From: Candidatus Woesearchaeota archaeon CG11_big_fil_rev_8_21_14_0_20_43_8
GTDB lineage: Archaea; Nanobdellota; Nanobdellia; Woesearchaeales; CG08-08-20-14
NCBI GenBank assembly: GCA_002762705.1
Contig: PCVE01000006.1
Location: 1-19,892, forward strand
Direction of reading: 5' to 3'
Length of the DNA: 19,892 bases
Numbering within the stretch: the stretch's first letter is position 1; every line of letters begins with the position of its first letter. Under the pieces are notes generated by a model. That model had not been told where the DNA came from and did no database searches. It saw only the letters and a program-made list of their open reading frames with translations. Positions 1 to 6,782 of this stretch are shown here, in pieces. Position numbers and translations under genes: made by a program.

Positions 1-213
1 TGGTCAAAAGTTGTCCGTACAAAGTACGCAGAGCCAGTCTATGACAAAGATTATGCGAAGTACATGATCGACCATCGCACTGATCTCAAGGGATTCTATC
101 TTGCAGGCATCCAGCATACATATCCAAAGATCAGGAACATGAACACAGCGCTTGAATCTGGTATCAAAATAAGTAAGCTTGTCGAGGAAGATATCGATAA
201 CGGAGATATCTAA
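1..213 (+). CDS. C-terminal end of a FAD-dependent amine-oxidase/protoporphyrinogen-oxidase-like protein (5' truncated by window)
   Basis: The frame is open from base 1 and closes with TAA at 211-213, giving the last 70 residues of a longer protein. The stretch GFYLAGIQHTYPKIRNMNTA followed by a short helix (LESGIKISKLVEED) matches the FAD-binding C-terminal signature of flavin amine oxidase, protoporphyrinogen-oxidase-like and UDP-galactopyranose-mutase-like oxidoreductases. There the GxYLAG segment contacts the flavin and the final helix closes the FAD domain. The N-terminal GxGxxG nucleotide-binding motif lies outside the window, so the substrate cannot be judged. Members of this family often lie near polyprenol or glycosylation genes, and an opposing operon of that kind starts about 4 kb away. 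The family call is fairly secure; the reaction is unknown. Confidence 0.7.
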   Translation, partial: WSKVVRTKYAEPVYDKDYAKYMIDHRTDLKGFYLAGIQHTYPKIRNMNTALESGIKISKLVEEDIDNGDI

Positions 214-365
214 TACTATTTCTGTTCTATGGTTTAATGTCCAGTCGATGTAAGATATCGAGGGAAGCATCTTTGCCTTGCGAGCGCACGCTGCCTACAG
301 CAGTGTGCCTCCCAATAAATCGGAATCAAGTGCATTCAAGCCTTATACCTCATATCTGTCTAATG
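214..365. other. intergenic region with a stable hairpin
   Basis: No coding sequence was found between the oxidoreductase stop and the next promoter. It holds one clear inverted repeat at 282-311: arm CACGCTGC (287-294), loop CTACA, arm GCAGTGTG (300-307), one G-U wobble. An additional G-C pair and, past a one-base bulge, a GAG/CTC extension lengthen the stem. It is not followed by a T tract, so an intrinsic terminator is uncertain; RNA processing or a small RNA element is also possible. Confidence 0.5.
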
Positions 366-379
366 GAAATATTTAAATG
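366..379 (+). promoter_or_regulatory. TATA-box promoter of the DUF362 gene
   Basis: An archaeal BRE/TATA-like element, GGAAATATTTAAATG, lies about 45-50 bases upstream of the start codon at 420. A transcription start about 25 bases downstream would give a short leader carrying AAAGGT (408-412) as a weak Shine-Dalgarno seven bases before the ATG. Confidence 0.6.
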
Positions 380-419
380 CTGTATCGGTTTCTCCGTTCT
401 TGTATAAAAGGTATAGAAG

Positions 420-1490
420 ATGAAAAGACCAATCGTTTCAGTATTGAAGACAAGCCCTGAGACTGTCCTTGATGATTATGGCAGTTTGATGCGCATGGCA
501 GAATATCAAAAGCACCTCTCAAAACGCCATGAGACTGTTCTCAAACTGAATCTATCATGGTCATTGTACTATCCTTCATGTTCTACCCAGCCTTGGCAGC
601 TCGATGGTGTCCTTAAGGCGCTGATCGATGATGGTTATAAGAACATCCACCCTGTCGAGAACAGGACTGTTGTCACAGATGTGATGAAAGGCGCGATAGG
701 CAACAGATGGATGCCTATCCTTAAGAAATATAAACAGAAGTATGAACCGCTCACAAAGACAAGGTGGGTGAAATACAAGCCAAAGACAGAGCTCTTGGCA
801 CTTGATAAAGTATTTCCTGATGATCATAAGATTCCTGCGATGTTCATAGGAAAGAACGTGATACATCTTCCGACTGTGAAGACACATGGGCATACCACTA
901 TGACGGGTGCCATGAAGAATGCGTTCGGCGGCCTTATCACAAAGAAACGGCATCATTGCCATAAGATGATCCATGAAGTCCTAGTCGATCTTCTCGCGAT
1001 CCAAAAAGAGATCCATCCAGGCATGTTCGCAGTGATGGATGGGACTGTCGCGGGAGATGGCGCAGGTCCAAGGACGATGGTGCCAAGAGAGAAAGACATG
1101 ATCCTTGCGTCTGCTGACCAAGTCGCGATAGATGCGATATCAGCGAAGCTCATGGGTTTTGATCCTATGCGTATCAAATTCATAAAACTCGCTCACGACA
1201 TGGGGCTTGGCTGTGGTGATGTGGATCAGATAGATGTTGTCGGCGAGGATATATCTAAGATCAATTTCAGATTCAAGACAAACAAGAGCCCGGTCATATT
1301 CTGGGATCAGATGCTTCGCAAAGGTCCGCTTAGTTTTGTCGAACCTTTCTTGTTCCACACAGGACTTTTCAATCTCTGTGTCTTTGCAAGCGCGTTCTAT
1401 CATGATAATCTTTGGTATCCGCTGGTCGGCAAGAAAATAATCAACAAGTTCAACAACGGCAAGTGGGGAAAGCTCTTCAAGACTTATTGA
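420..1490 (+). CDS. DUF362 domain-containing protein
   Basis: This is a 356-residue cytoplasmic protein without a signal peptide. Features typical of the DUF362 family are visible in order. They are KLNLSW (residues 41-46), a Ser-Cys-Ser-Thr-Gln segment (53-57) where members have a C/T-rich loop, KTHGHTTMTGAMKNAFGG (154-171), DGTVAGDGAGP (207-217) and SADQVAIDAISAKLMG (231-246). The ferredoxin-type CxxCxxC clusters carried by some DUF362 proteins are absent, so this is the cluster-free form. The biochemical role of the family is not established. The start is placed at 420 because it has AAAGGT upstream and a TATA box at a suitable distance, and because the protein starts cleanly at a beta strand (PIVSVLK). 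It is monocistronic here: the next gene faces it. A hairpin and T-rich tract follow the stop. Confidence 0.85.
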   Translation: MKRPIVSVLKTSPETVLDDYGSLMRMAEYQKHLSKRHETVLKLNLSWSLYYPSCSTQPWQLDGVLKALIDDGYKNIHPVENRTVVTDVMKGAIGNRWMPILKKYKQKYEPLTKTRWVKYKPKTELLALDKVFPDDHKIPAMFIGKNVIHLPTVKTHGHTTMTGAMKNAFGGLITKKRHHCHKMIHEVLVDLLAIQKEIHPGMFAVMDGTVAGDGAGPRTMVPREKDMILASADQVAIDAISAKLMGFDPMRIKFIKLAHDMGLGCGDVDQIDVVGEDISKINFRFKTNKSPVIFWDQMLRKGPLSFVEPFLFHTGLFNLCVFASAFYHDNLWYPLVGKKIINKFNNGKWGKLFKTY

Positions 1491-1516
1491 TGAATCTTCA
1501 ATTCTGTTCATTTGAC

Positions 1517-1560
1517 CAGTGGTTTTTAACACTGAAAAATTTCATCCTTTTTCTTTTGGT
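1517..1560 (+). terminator. hairpin plus T-rich tract after the DUF362 gene
   Basis: CAGTG (1517-1521), an eight-base loop and CACTG (1530-1534) form a 5-bp stem. It is followed by a T-rich stretch (TCCTTTTTCTTTTGG, about 1546-1560). Archaeal termination depends mainly on the T tract; the position 26 bases after the stop fits. Confidence 0.55.
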
Positions 1561-1711
1561 TTTGACAATATTTAATTATGATGATTAAACGAATCTATCG
1601 CGTTCTTACAGGCGCCAAACAAGGATGCAAGCGACAAAGAAGGCCGAAGGGCAAAGCTTCCGAAGGCCGTATTTATGGGGCTTGACTTTGATTCATAAAA
1701 TATTTCTCGCC
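1561..1711. other. convergent intergenic block, locally GC-rich; possible small RNA or tiny gene
   Basis: Between the two convergent genes lies a TATA-like AATATTTAAT (1567-1576). It is followed by a purine-rich, GC-richer block (about 1600-1680) with two copies of CCGAAGG and flanking GGCC. Two tiny + frames exist: 1578-1685 (35 residues, very basic) and 1625-1747 (40 residues, overlapping the end of the UbiA gene). Neither has a good Shine-Dalgarno or recognisable homology, so no CDS is called. Confidence 0.3.
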
Positions 1712-1717
1712 AAAAAA
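1712..1717 (-). terminator. T6 tract after the UbiA gene
   Basis: Read on the minus strand, a run of six T residues follows the UbiA stop codon by about 20 bases, a suitable position for an archaeal oligo-T terminator closing the three-gene operon. Confidence 0.4.
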
Positions 1718-1736
1718 TGGAGAAAGTCGAAGAATT

Positions 1737-2636
1737 CTAAAGTATAATTGCGATGATCTTGTAGTAATAGAGCGCGATGAACGTCGAGGCTCCCCAAAGA
1801 AGCACACCAATGATGAGATGCCAGTCTTTTATCGCTTTATGTGGGTCTGCTGGTATGTCTGAACCAGAATACACCAGATAGAGATATCTGAATATGATGT
1901 AGAAAGCGAATGGGAGCGTGAGCAGCAGTGTCAACTGTCTTTCATAATTGAGAAACGCATAGAGTGCATATGACATGATCAGGCATGTCGTTGTGACGAT
2001 CATCAGCGCGTTTGTAATGGGGGCGGAATAATATTTCAATATCGGTCGGAATTTCGCTGCGTTCTTTCCAAGCAGCTTGACGTTCGCGTCTCTCTTCGCG
2101 ACAGCAAGGAACAAAGCAAGGAAGAATGGACATAGTACGAGCCATGGCGATATCGCCGCATTTATGAGGAACACACCTGATGCGGCGCGCAATACGAAAT
2201 TAGTGCTGATCATGAGTATATCTGCGAACGGTACATTCTTCAACCAGAATGTATACAATTGTGTCAGCACAAAAAGCATCACCGCGCATAATGTGAAATA
2301 GTTCGACATCTTTGAAGATATGAAGATCGCTATCGCAAAAATCATCGATGCGAATATCGCTGCCTGCCATATCTTGATCCGTCCGGATGCGATCGGCCGT
2401 CTCTTTTTCTCAGGATGCAGCCTGTCTTTTTTTGCGTCGACAGAATCATTGATTATGTAATTCACAGATGATATCAGACAAAGCACAAGAAGGCCCATGA
2501 TGATAGTCTCAATCGAGGCGATATCAAAGATCTTCCGATGGAAAAAAAGCGGAAGCAGGATGACCAGGTTCTTGTACCATTGGTATACTCTTGCGAGTCC
2601 GATCAGATCCCTGAAAAACTGATATATCTTTGCCAT
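1737..2636 (-). CDS. UbiA-family prenyltransferase, decaprenyl-phosphate phosphoribosyltransferase-like
   Basis: A 299-residue polytopic membrane protein with about eight or nine hydrophobic segments. The first Asp-rich motif is NDSVDAKKDR (63-72, N63-D64-x2-D67-x3-D71) followed by HPEKKRRPIASG. The second is YTFWLKNVPFAD (Y128, K133, D139), which matches the second UbiA motif. The KRRPIASG segment, the N-terminal YQWYKN and FLALFLAVAKRDANV (172-186) resemble the branch of bacterial decaprenyl-phosphate 5-phosphoribosyltransferases (Rv3806c type), which move phosphoribose from PRPP to a polyprenyl phosphate. Lipid-quinone and digeranylgeranylglyceryl-phosphate synthases are other family members and less likely by motif. 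It begins one base after the glycosyltransferase stop, so it is the last gene of a coupled operon. The carrier lipid in this organism is inferred, not seen. Confidence 0.8.
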   Translation of the reverse strand: MAKIYQFFRDLIGLARVYQWYKNLVILLPLFFHRKIFDIASIETIIMGLLVLCLISSVNYIINDSVDAKKDRLHPEKKRRPIASGRIKIWQAAIFASMIFAIAIFISSKMSNYFTLCAVMLFVLTQLYTFWLKNVPFADILMISTNFVLRAASGVFLINAAISPWLVLCPFFLALFLAVAKRDANVKLLGKNAAKFRPILKYYSAPITNALMIVTTTCLIMSYALYAFLNYERQLTLLLTLPFAFYIIFRYLYLVYSGSDIPADPHKAIKDWHLIIGVLLWGASTFIALYYYKIIAIIL

Positions 2637-2637
2637 G

Positions 2638-3360
2638 TTACTTCTCCTTTGATATCAATAAAAGGCACAATAGCTTCGCATAACCGATGCCCGAACTGAT
2701 GACACCAAGTTTGCTCTTCCCATGCACCCTGAACTTGAATGTGATCGGAACTTCTGAGATGCTGAAACCGAGTCTGCTCGCACGCAGTATGACTTCTGGG
2801 TAGAACTCGAAGTTACGTGATATAAGTCTGTTTTTCACATTATCTATCACTTCTCGTTTGAATAATCTATAACCAGATGTGAGATCCTTTGCCCCCAGAT
2901 TGAAGAATTCACGGAAGATCATGTTTGTCCCGCTGCTGATCCATTTTTTCCAGACAGGCATATCGATCATCTTGCCTCCTTTCACTTTCCGGGATCCTAT
3001 GACAAGATCGACCTTGTTCTTCTCCATGGATCTGATGAAGCGTGGTATCTCTTCTGGCTGGTGGTTCAGGTCCGCATCCAATGTAAGGACATGAGTGGAA
3101 TCTTTTGCGATATTGTCAAATCCTATCCGGAATGCTGGTCCGACACCAAGCGGTTCAGGATAATGCTTCATGCGTATCTGCGGAATCTTCTTTTTCATCC
3201 GTCTGAGTCTTTCAAGCGCTCCATCATTGCCCTGGAGGATGTATAAAATATCATATTTGATCTTCTGCTTTTTTAAGACAGAGACAAGTCTTGTCGTGAG
3301 CTCTTCTACATTATCCCCTTCATTGTAAGCAGGAAGCACTACTGTCAGTTTCATGTTCAT
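2638..3360 (-). CDS. family 2 glycosyltransferase, dolichyl-phosphate mannosyltransferase-like
   Basis: A 240-residue GT-A fold protein. It opens with MKLTVVLPAYNEGDNVEEL (residues 3-21), the nucleotide-sugar binding start of the GT2 family. The metal-binding LDAD is at 94-97 and is followed by HQPEEIP (100-106). IGSR (121-124) and TSGYRLFKR (161-169) fit the DPM1/polyprenyl-phosphate glycosyltransferase subgroup, which loads a sugar onto a lipid phosphate at the cytoplasmic membrane face. There is no C-terminal transmembrane pair, so it is the short DPM1-like form. Its ATG overlaps the stop of the upstream epimerase in an ATGA junction, which implies translational coupling. ATG at 3360 is used; the alternative ATG at 3354 is only two codons downstream. 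The sugar donor is not determinable from sequence. Confidence 0.85.
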   Translation of the reverse strand: MNMKLTVVLPAYNEGDNVEELTTRLVSVLKKQKIKYDILYILQGNDGALERLRRMKKKIPQIRMKHYPEPLGVGPAFRIGFDNIAKDSTHVLTLDADLNHQPEEIPRFIRSMEKNKVDLVIGSRKVKGGKMIDMPVWKKWISSGTNMIFREFFNLGAKDLTSGYRLFKREVIDNVKNRLISRNFEFYPEVILRASRLGFSISEVPITFKFRVHGKSKLGVISSGIGYAKLLCLLLISKEK

Positions 3361-4382
3361 TTTTTGAATAATTCCTTATTTTTTTTGATCCAGTCGATCA
3401 TTATCTTGACGCCTTTTTCTGGGCTTGTCTTGGCTTTCCATCCTGTCTCTTTCTCAAAAAGAGTCGTGTCAGCGACAAAGACCTTTTGATCACCAGGTCT
3501 CCAGTCGCCCCATCCATGTTTGACTTTCTCATCGAGATGTGTGTCTAACATCGAGACGAGCTCAAGAAGTGACATCGTGTTCTTTGGGCCGCCGCCCATG
3601 TTATAGACCTTTCCAGAACATCTATCGATATTCTTGATCGCGATCTCATAAGCCTCTATCAGATCACCGACATAGAGCACATCCCGAATCTGTTTCCCAT
3701 CTCCATAGATAGAGAGCGGTTTCTTAAGCAGTGATGCGATTGTGAACCATGCGAGCCAGCCCTGGTCTTCCACTCCGAATTGTCTTTTTCCATAGATACA
3801 GCTCTGTCTGAAGACAACAGTCCTAAGACCGTATATCCTGGCATAATCTCTGACATATTGATCACCAGTGCCTTTGGAACAGCCATATGGCGAGTGGAAA
3901 TCAAGCTGTTGGGTCTCAGGCACCCCGCTTCGAAAATCCTTGTATTCATATCTTCCGTTCCTTTCGACAACTTCTACGTTTTCCATGCCCCCATATACCT
4001 TGTTTGTCGAAGAATAAAGCACAATCGGTTTGCTCTTCGATTTTCTTGCTGCTTCAAGCACATTCAATGTGCCAAGGGCATTTATCTCAAAATCTTCTTT
4101 TGGATTCTTGACTGATGTGGTCACAGCTACCTGAGCAGCGAGATGGATGATGACATCTGCATCAGCTGCCTCTGTATCCATTTTGTCCTGATCATATCTG
4201 ATATCTGCTTTGACAATTTTTATCTTCTTGTCTGGATGTGTCTCTTTTAGCCAGCTCACGTTGCTTTCTGTGCCAGCTCTTGAGAAATTGTCCAAGATGA
4301 CGATATCATGGCCTTTGTTAAGAAAATAATCTGCAGAATTAATACCAATGAAACCCGCCCCGCCGATGATAAGCATTTTCAT
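3357..4382 (-). CDS. NAD-dependent epimerase, CDP-paratose 2-epimerase-like (extended SDR)
   Basis: A 341-residue extended short-chain dehydrogenase. The Rossmann motif GGAGFIG is at 7-13, an acidic residue (D31) ends beta 2 as in NAD(H)-preferring enzymes, and the catalytic set is S124-S125-T126 with Y166xxxK170. The stretches SSTNKVYGG (124-132), SPYGCSKG (164-171) and FRQSCIYGKRQFGVEDQGW (191-209) are strongly reminiscent of CDP-paratose/CDP-tyvelose 2-epimerases, which invert C2 of a nucleotide sugar. UDP-glucose 4-epimerase is a less likely alternative. The start at 4382 has GGGGTG upstream at Shine-Dalgarno distance. It is the first gene of a three-gene operon. In this context it would supply a sugar nucleotide, or modify a lipid-linked sugar, for the following glycosyltransferase and UbiA enzyme. 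Confidence 0.85.
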   Translation of the reverse strand: MKMLIIGGAGFIGINSADYFLNKGHDIVILDNFSRAGTESNVSWLKETHPDKKIKIVKADIRYDQDKMDTEAADADVIIHLAAQVAVTTSVKNPKEDFEINALGTLNVLEAARKSKSKPIVLYSSTNKVYGGMENVEVVERNGRYEYKDFRSGVPETQQLDFHSPYGCSKGTGDQYVRDYARIYGLRTVVFRQSCIYGKRQFGVEDQGWLAWFTIASLLKKPLSIYGDGKQIRDVLYVGDLIEAYEIAIKNIDRCSGKVYNMGGGPKNTMSLLELVSMLDTHLDEKVKHGWGDWRPGDQKVFVADTTLFEKETGWKAKTSPEKGVKIMIDWIKKNKELFKK

Positions 4383-4443
4383 TTAAATACACCCCAAACT
4401 GATTCTATCGAATTATTATGTTCTACAAAGAGGGGCAAGTCTC

Positions 4444-4480
4444 ATTTATATAGGTTTCCCTGCCTATCGGCTATAGGCAG
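4444..4480 (-). promoter_or_regulatory. promoter of the sugar-lipid operon with adjacent perfect inverted repeat
   Basis: Read on the minus strand, CCTATATAAAT (4444-4454) with a preceding GGGAAA forms a TATA/BRE about 60-70 bases upstream of the epimerase start. Directly upstream of the BRE is a perfect 8-bp inverted repeat with a 5-base spacer: CTGCCTAT (4460-4467), CGGCT, ATAGGCAG (4473-4480). A symmetric site abutting the BRE is where archaeal transcription factors, often activators, bind. It could also fold as RNA if read through on the + strand. Confidence 0.55.
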
Positions 4481-4640
4481 TGAGTCAAGGGTAATGGAGT
4501 GAGTGATGAGGATGCGGATCATAATAGATACGACATAGTCATGACCAATACCCCACATCTCATAGCCCAAAACTCACACTTCATAGCTCCCTTTGTTCTG
4601 ATTGATTTGTCTCACTAATTCCTTCCAGAACCCTGATTTT
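4481..4640. other. intergenic DNA without recognised gene
   Basis: No credible coding frame, RNA gene or repeat was found here. The segment separates the divergent operon and small-gene promoters and contains only a short palindrome GTCATGAC near 4537-4544. Confidence 0.4.
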
Positions 4641-4698
4641 CTTAAAAACCTATATGACATACTACAAGCAGAGGTGATGCAAATGACCCGAAAGGAGG
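4641..4698 (+). promoter_or_regulatory. promoter, overlapping leader frame and strong RBS of the 119-residue gene
   Basis: CTTAAAAACCTATATGAC (4641-4658) offers a TATA-like element. Downstream, GAGGTG (4671-4676) precedes ATG at 4683, which opens a 12-codon frame ending at 4721. Inside that frame lies GGAGG (4694-4698), nine bases before the main start at 4708. The main gene therefore has an ideal Shine-Dalgarno that would be covered by ribosomes translating the leader frame. Confidence 0.45.
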
Positions 4699-4707
4699 CA
4701 GATATAA

Positions 4708-5067
4708 ATGGATGGATATAAGATGAACCTAGCAGAAGTCTTTGACACAGCTTTGAATATGTATAGTATGGCAGCCAAATCACGCATGCCCGGTGCAGAG
4801 AAGATAGCGACGGCGATAGCTCAGGATCTGTTTGAACAAGCAGGTATGGGTGGTGCTATCCCTAAAAGCGTCTATGCGACACTTGAGAGTTCTGTCAATG
4901 GCATGATGCAAGAATATGTGGGACAAAATGGCAGCCCTTTAAGACAAGATCCCATGAGACAGCAGGCCAGCGGTGGTGATTATGGTCTCTTAAACAGGAT
5001 TCAGGGCGCATTTGATGCATTCAAATGTCAACCAGCCAACCAAGACGCACATAGGTCATATTATTAA
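4708..5067 (+). CDS. conserved-looking small protein of unknown function
   Basis: I do not recognise this 119-residue protein. It is soluble, with no signal peptide or membrane segment. Residues 1-75 look mainly helical, with a Met- and Ala-rich segment (LNMYSMAAKSRMPGAEKIA, 16-34) and a Gly-rich turn (QAGMGGAIP). Residues 76-95 are Gln/Gly/Ser-rich and probably disordered; a short helix (GLLNRIQGAFDAFKC) and a His/Tyr-rich tail follow. A strong GGAGG nine bases before the ATG supports translation from 4708, and codon use resembles its neighbours. It is convergent with the archaellum operon, 41 bases away. Whether it has anything to do with motility cannot be said from sequence. Confidence 0.7.
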   Translation: MDGYKMNLAEVFDTALNMYSMAAKSRMPGAEKIATAIAQDLFEQAGMGGAIPKSVYATLESSVNGMMQEYVGQNGSPLRQDPMRQQASGGDYGLLNRIQGAFDAFKCQPANQDAHRSYY

Positions 5068-5068
5068 T

Positions 5069-5105
5069 CTTTTTTTTAATCTTTTTTATGATTCTTAGAA
5101 CTAAG
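5069..5105 (+). terminator. double T-tract terminator, with a palindrome between convergent genes
   Basis: T8 (5070-5077) and T6 (5082-5087) directly follow the stop of the small gene, a typical archaeal oligo-T terminator. Next is the perfect palindrome CTTAGAACTAAG (5094-5105), which could mark the 3' end of the opposing arl transcript; no T tract for the minus strand is obvious here. Confidence 0.6.
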
Positions 5106-5108
5106 TCT

Positions 5109-6782
5109 CTACGCAGGAAGCATCATGCTTCCGAAGAGATATTTTGAAAGGAACGGCACACCCACGCTTAATATCGCGCCAAGCCATACCATAAATACAA
5201 TGTCATAGAAAATAGCATAGATATAGCCGCCATCGACTATCTTAATGATCCAAGCCGATGAGATCGCATGGCTGATGACCATGATTCCTATGTAAAGGTT
5301 CACAAGCGTGAAATTGACATCTGGTATGGGCGGGACAATCGAGTTCACGATGCTTCCTATGCTTCCTTCTAATTTCGCGGACTCGAATGCAGAACCGAAC
5401 ATGCCTGCAAGAAGGCCGGTTATCGCTGCAGCGATATAGATTGTTGCCACAAAACCTACCAAAGCGCCATATAACGCGCCGCGAAGTCCAGACGCAAGCT
5501 GGAGACGCATCTTACGAAGCGAGAGCAGACGTGAGAAATTCTTTGAGATGATCTTTCCGACAGCATCCGGCTTTCCGCCCATATAGATCGATTCTATCAA
5601 TATCTTCGAGAAATAATTTATCATGTTCGATCCAGATTCTCCGGCGAAATGGAGCCAGCCTTTGAATCGTTCTGAACCTAATTTTAATCTTCTATAGACG
5701 TTGACGACTAGCCTGTTGAGCACACCGAAATTATGGACTCGAAGTGAAGACAGCGCAGGCACCACTCCGCCCCTCATGACGCTCATCGCGCCTGTGAATG
5801 CTCTGACAAAGACAGTGAACGCATTATCACGTCTGAATATTTCACTCTCTTCGATGCCTGCAAGGACACCGACCACCATCATCGGGGTAAGTGCAATCGC
5901 GACATTCACAAGGAATGGAAGTCGGTCTATCAATATGGACATGACAATAAGGACGCATGATAACGGCGTGAATATATAGAACATTCTTTCTGTCTTCTTC
6001 ATCCCTTCATCTTTTATGGAAAGGTTATGACAGATACTGTCTGATGGGACGAATGTCTTGACTGTCAATATCAGCAAGGCATCAAGCATAAGCATGCCAA
6101 GGAGCGCATATTTGATCAATGTGATGATGGATGTTCCCATTATCAATGGCAGCAGCAATGAAGTCGCCATGCCGAATGCGAAAGCGACAGTGAGGGACAG
6201 GAAGACTTCCTGGAATGTTTTTATATTCTCGAGTGATTTCTTGTATGTCGTCTCGAAATCATCAAGGACAGAATCCTGCTCACCGACAAGGAATTCCTCG
6301 AGCTCTTCACCGAAATCAAGGGCCGCTGCGAATCTGTCGAAGAAATCTTCAAGGATCTTCGATGGGCTTAGTCTAGCTATCTTCCTGCAAGTCTTGGCAA
6401 ATCCTAAATTCCATCCTTTTGCGAAATACAAGATTTTCTCTGTGATCTTTGAGATCTCTTTGAAATCTTTTTTCTGCGATAGTTTCTGAAAGAGGACTTT
6501 TCTGCTTATGTGGAGGGTCGAGATAGTTCCCATATATGTGATGAACAGATGGATGCTCTCATGGATCATGTTCTTCTTTTTCTCAAGGACTACATATGGG
6601 TATGCGAACACGAAAGTGACGCCGAACAATAATACCAAGTATGGTGCGAAGAACGGGAGATCACGTAAGAATATGAGCATGAAGAAGTACATGCCGACGC
6701 TGATCGTCAATATAGGCAACACTAATTTGAGTAGATATTCTTCAATCGTCCCGAATCCGATGCTATTTATCGCTTTCTCCAT
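5109..6782 (-). CDS. arlJ: archaellum membrane platform protein ArlJ (FlaJ)
   Basis: A 557-residue polytopic membrane protein of the type II secretion F/FlaJ family, the only integral membrane core component of the archaellum motor and the partner of the ATPase ArlI. Hydrophobic segments are visible at about 16-38, 45-66, 192-216, 220-243, 267-284, 288-309, 435-462, 493-515 and 520-545. The cytoplasmic loop contains RLSPSKILEDFFDRFAAALD (137-156) followed by GEELEEFLVGEQ (158-169). This is the conserved T2SSF loop that contacts the ATPase. A second such loop (about 315-430) contains FVRAFTGAMSVMRGG, giving the usual two-half architecture. The ATG at 6782 directly abuts the arlI stop codon, so the two are translationally coupled. 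The length matches archaellum J proteins rather than bacterial PilC/GspF (about 400 residues). Confidence 0.93.
   Translation of the reverse strand: MEKAINSIGFGTIEEYLLKLVLPILTISVGMYFFMLIFLRDLPFFAPYLVLLFGVTFVFAYPYVVLEKKKNMIHESIHLFITYMGTISTLHISRKVLFQKLSQKKDFKEISKITEKILYFAKGWNLGFAKTCRKIARLSPSKILEDFFDRFAAALDFGEELEEFLVGEQDSVLDDFETTYKKSLENIKTFQEVFLSLTVAFAFGMATSLLLPLIMGTSIITLIKYALLGMLMLDALLILTVKTFVPSDSICHNLSIKDEGMKKTERMFYIFTPLSCVLIVMSILIDRLPFLVNVAIALTPMMVVGVLAGIEESEIFRRDNAFTVFVRAFTGAMSVMRGGVVPALSSLRVHNFGVLNRLVVNVYRRLKLGSERFKGWLHFAGESGSNMINYFSKILIESIYMGGKPDAVGKIISKNFSRLLSLRKMRLQLASGLRGALYGALVGFVATIYIAAAITGLLAGMFGSAFESAKLEGSIGSIVNSIVPPIPDVNFTLVNLYIGIMVISHAISSAWIIKIVDGGYIYAIFYDIVFMVWLGAILSVGVPFLSKYLFGSMMLPA

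Noticed and set aside
576..1183. Minus-strand open frames opposite the DUF362 gene
   Set aside because: They overlap a well-supported DUF362 coding sequence and show no domain or translation signals.
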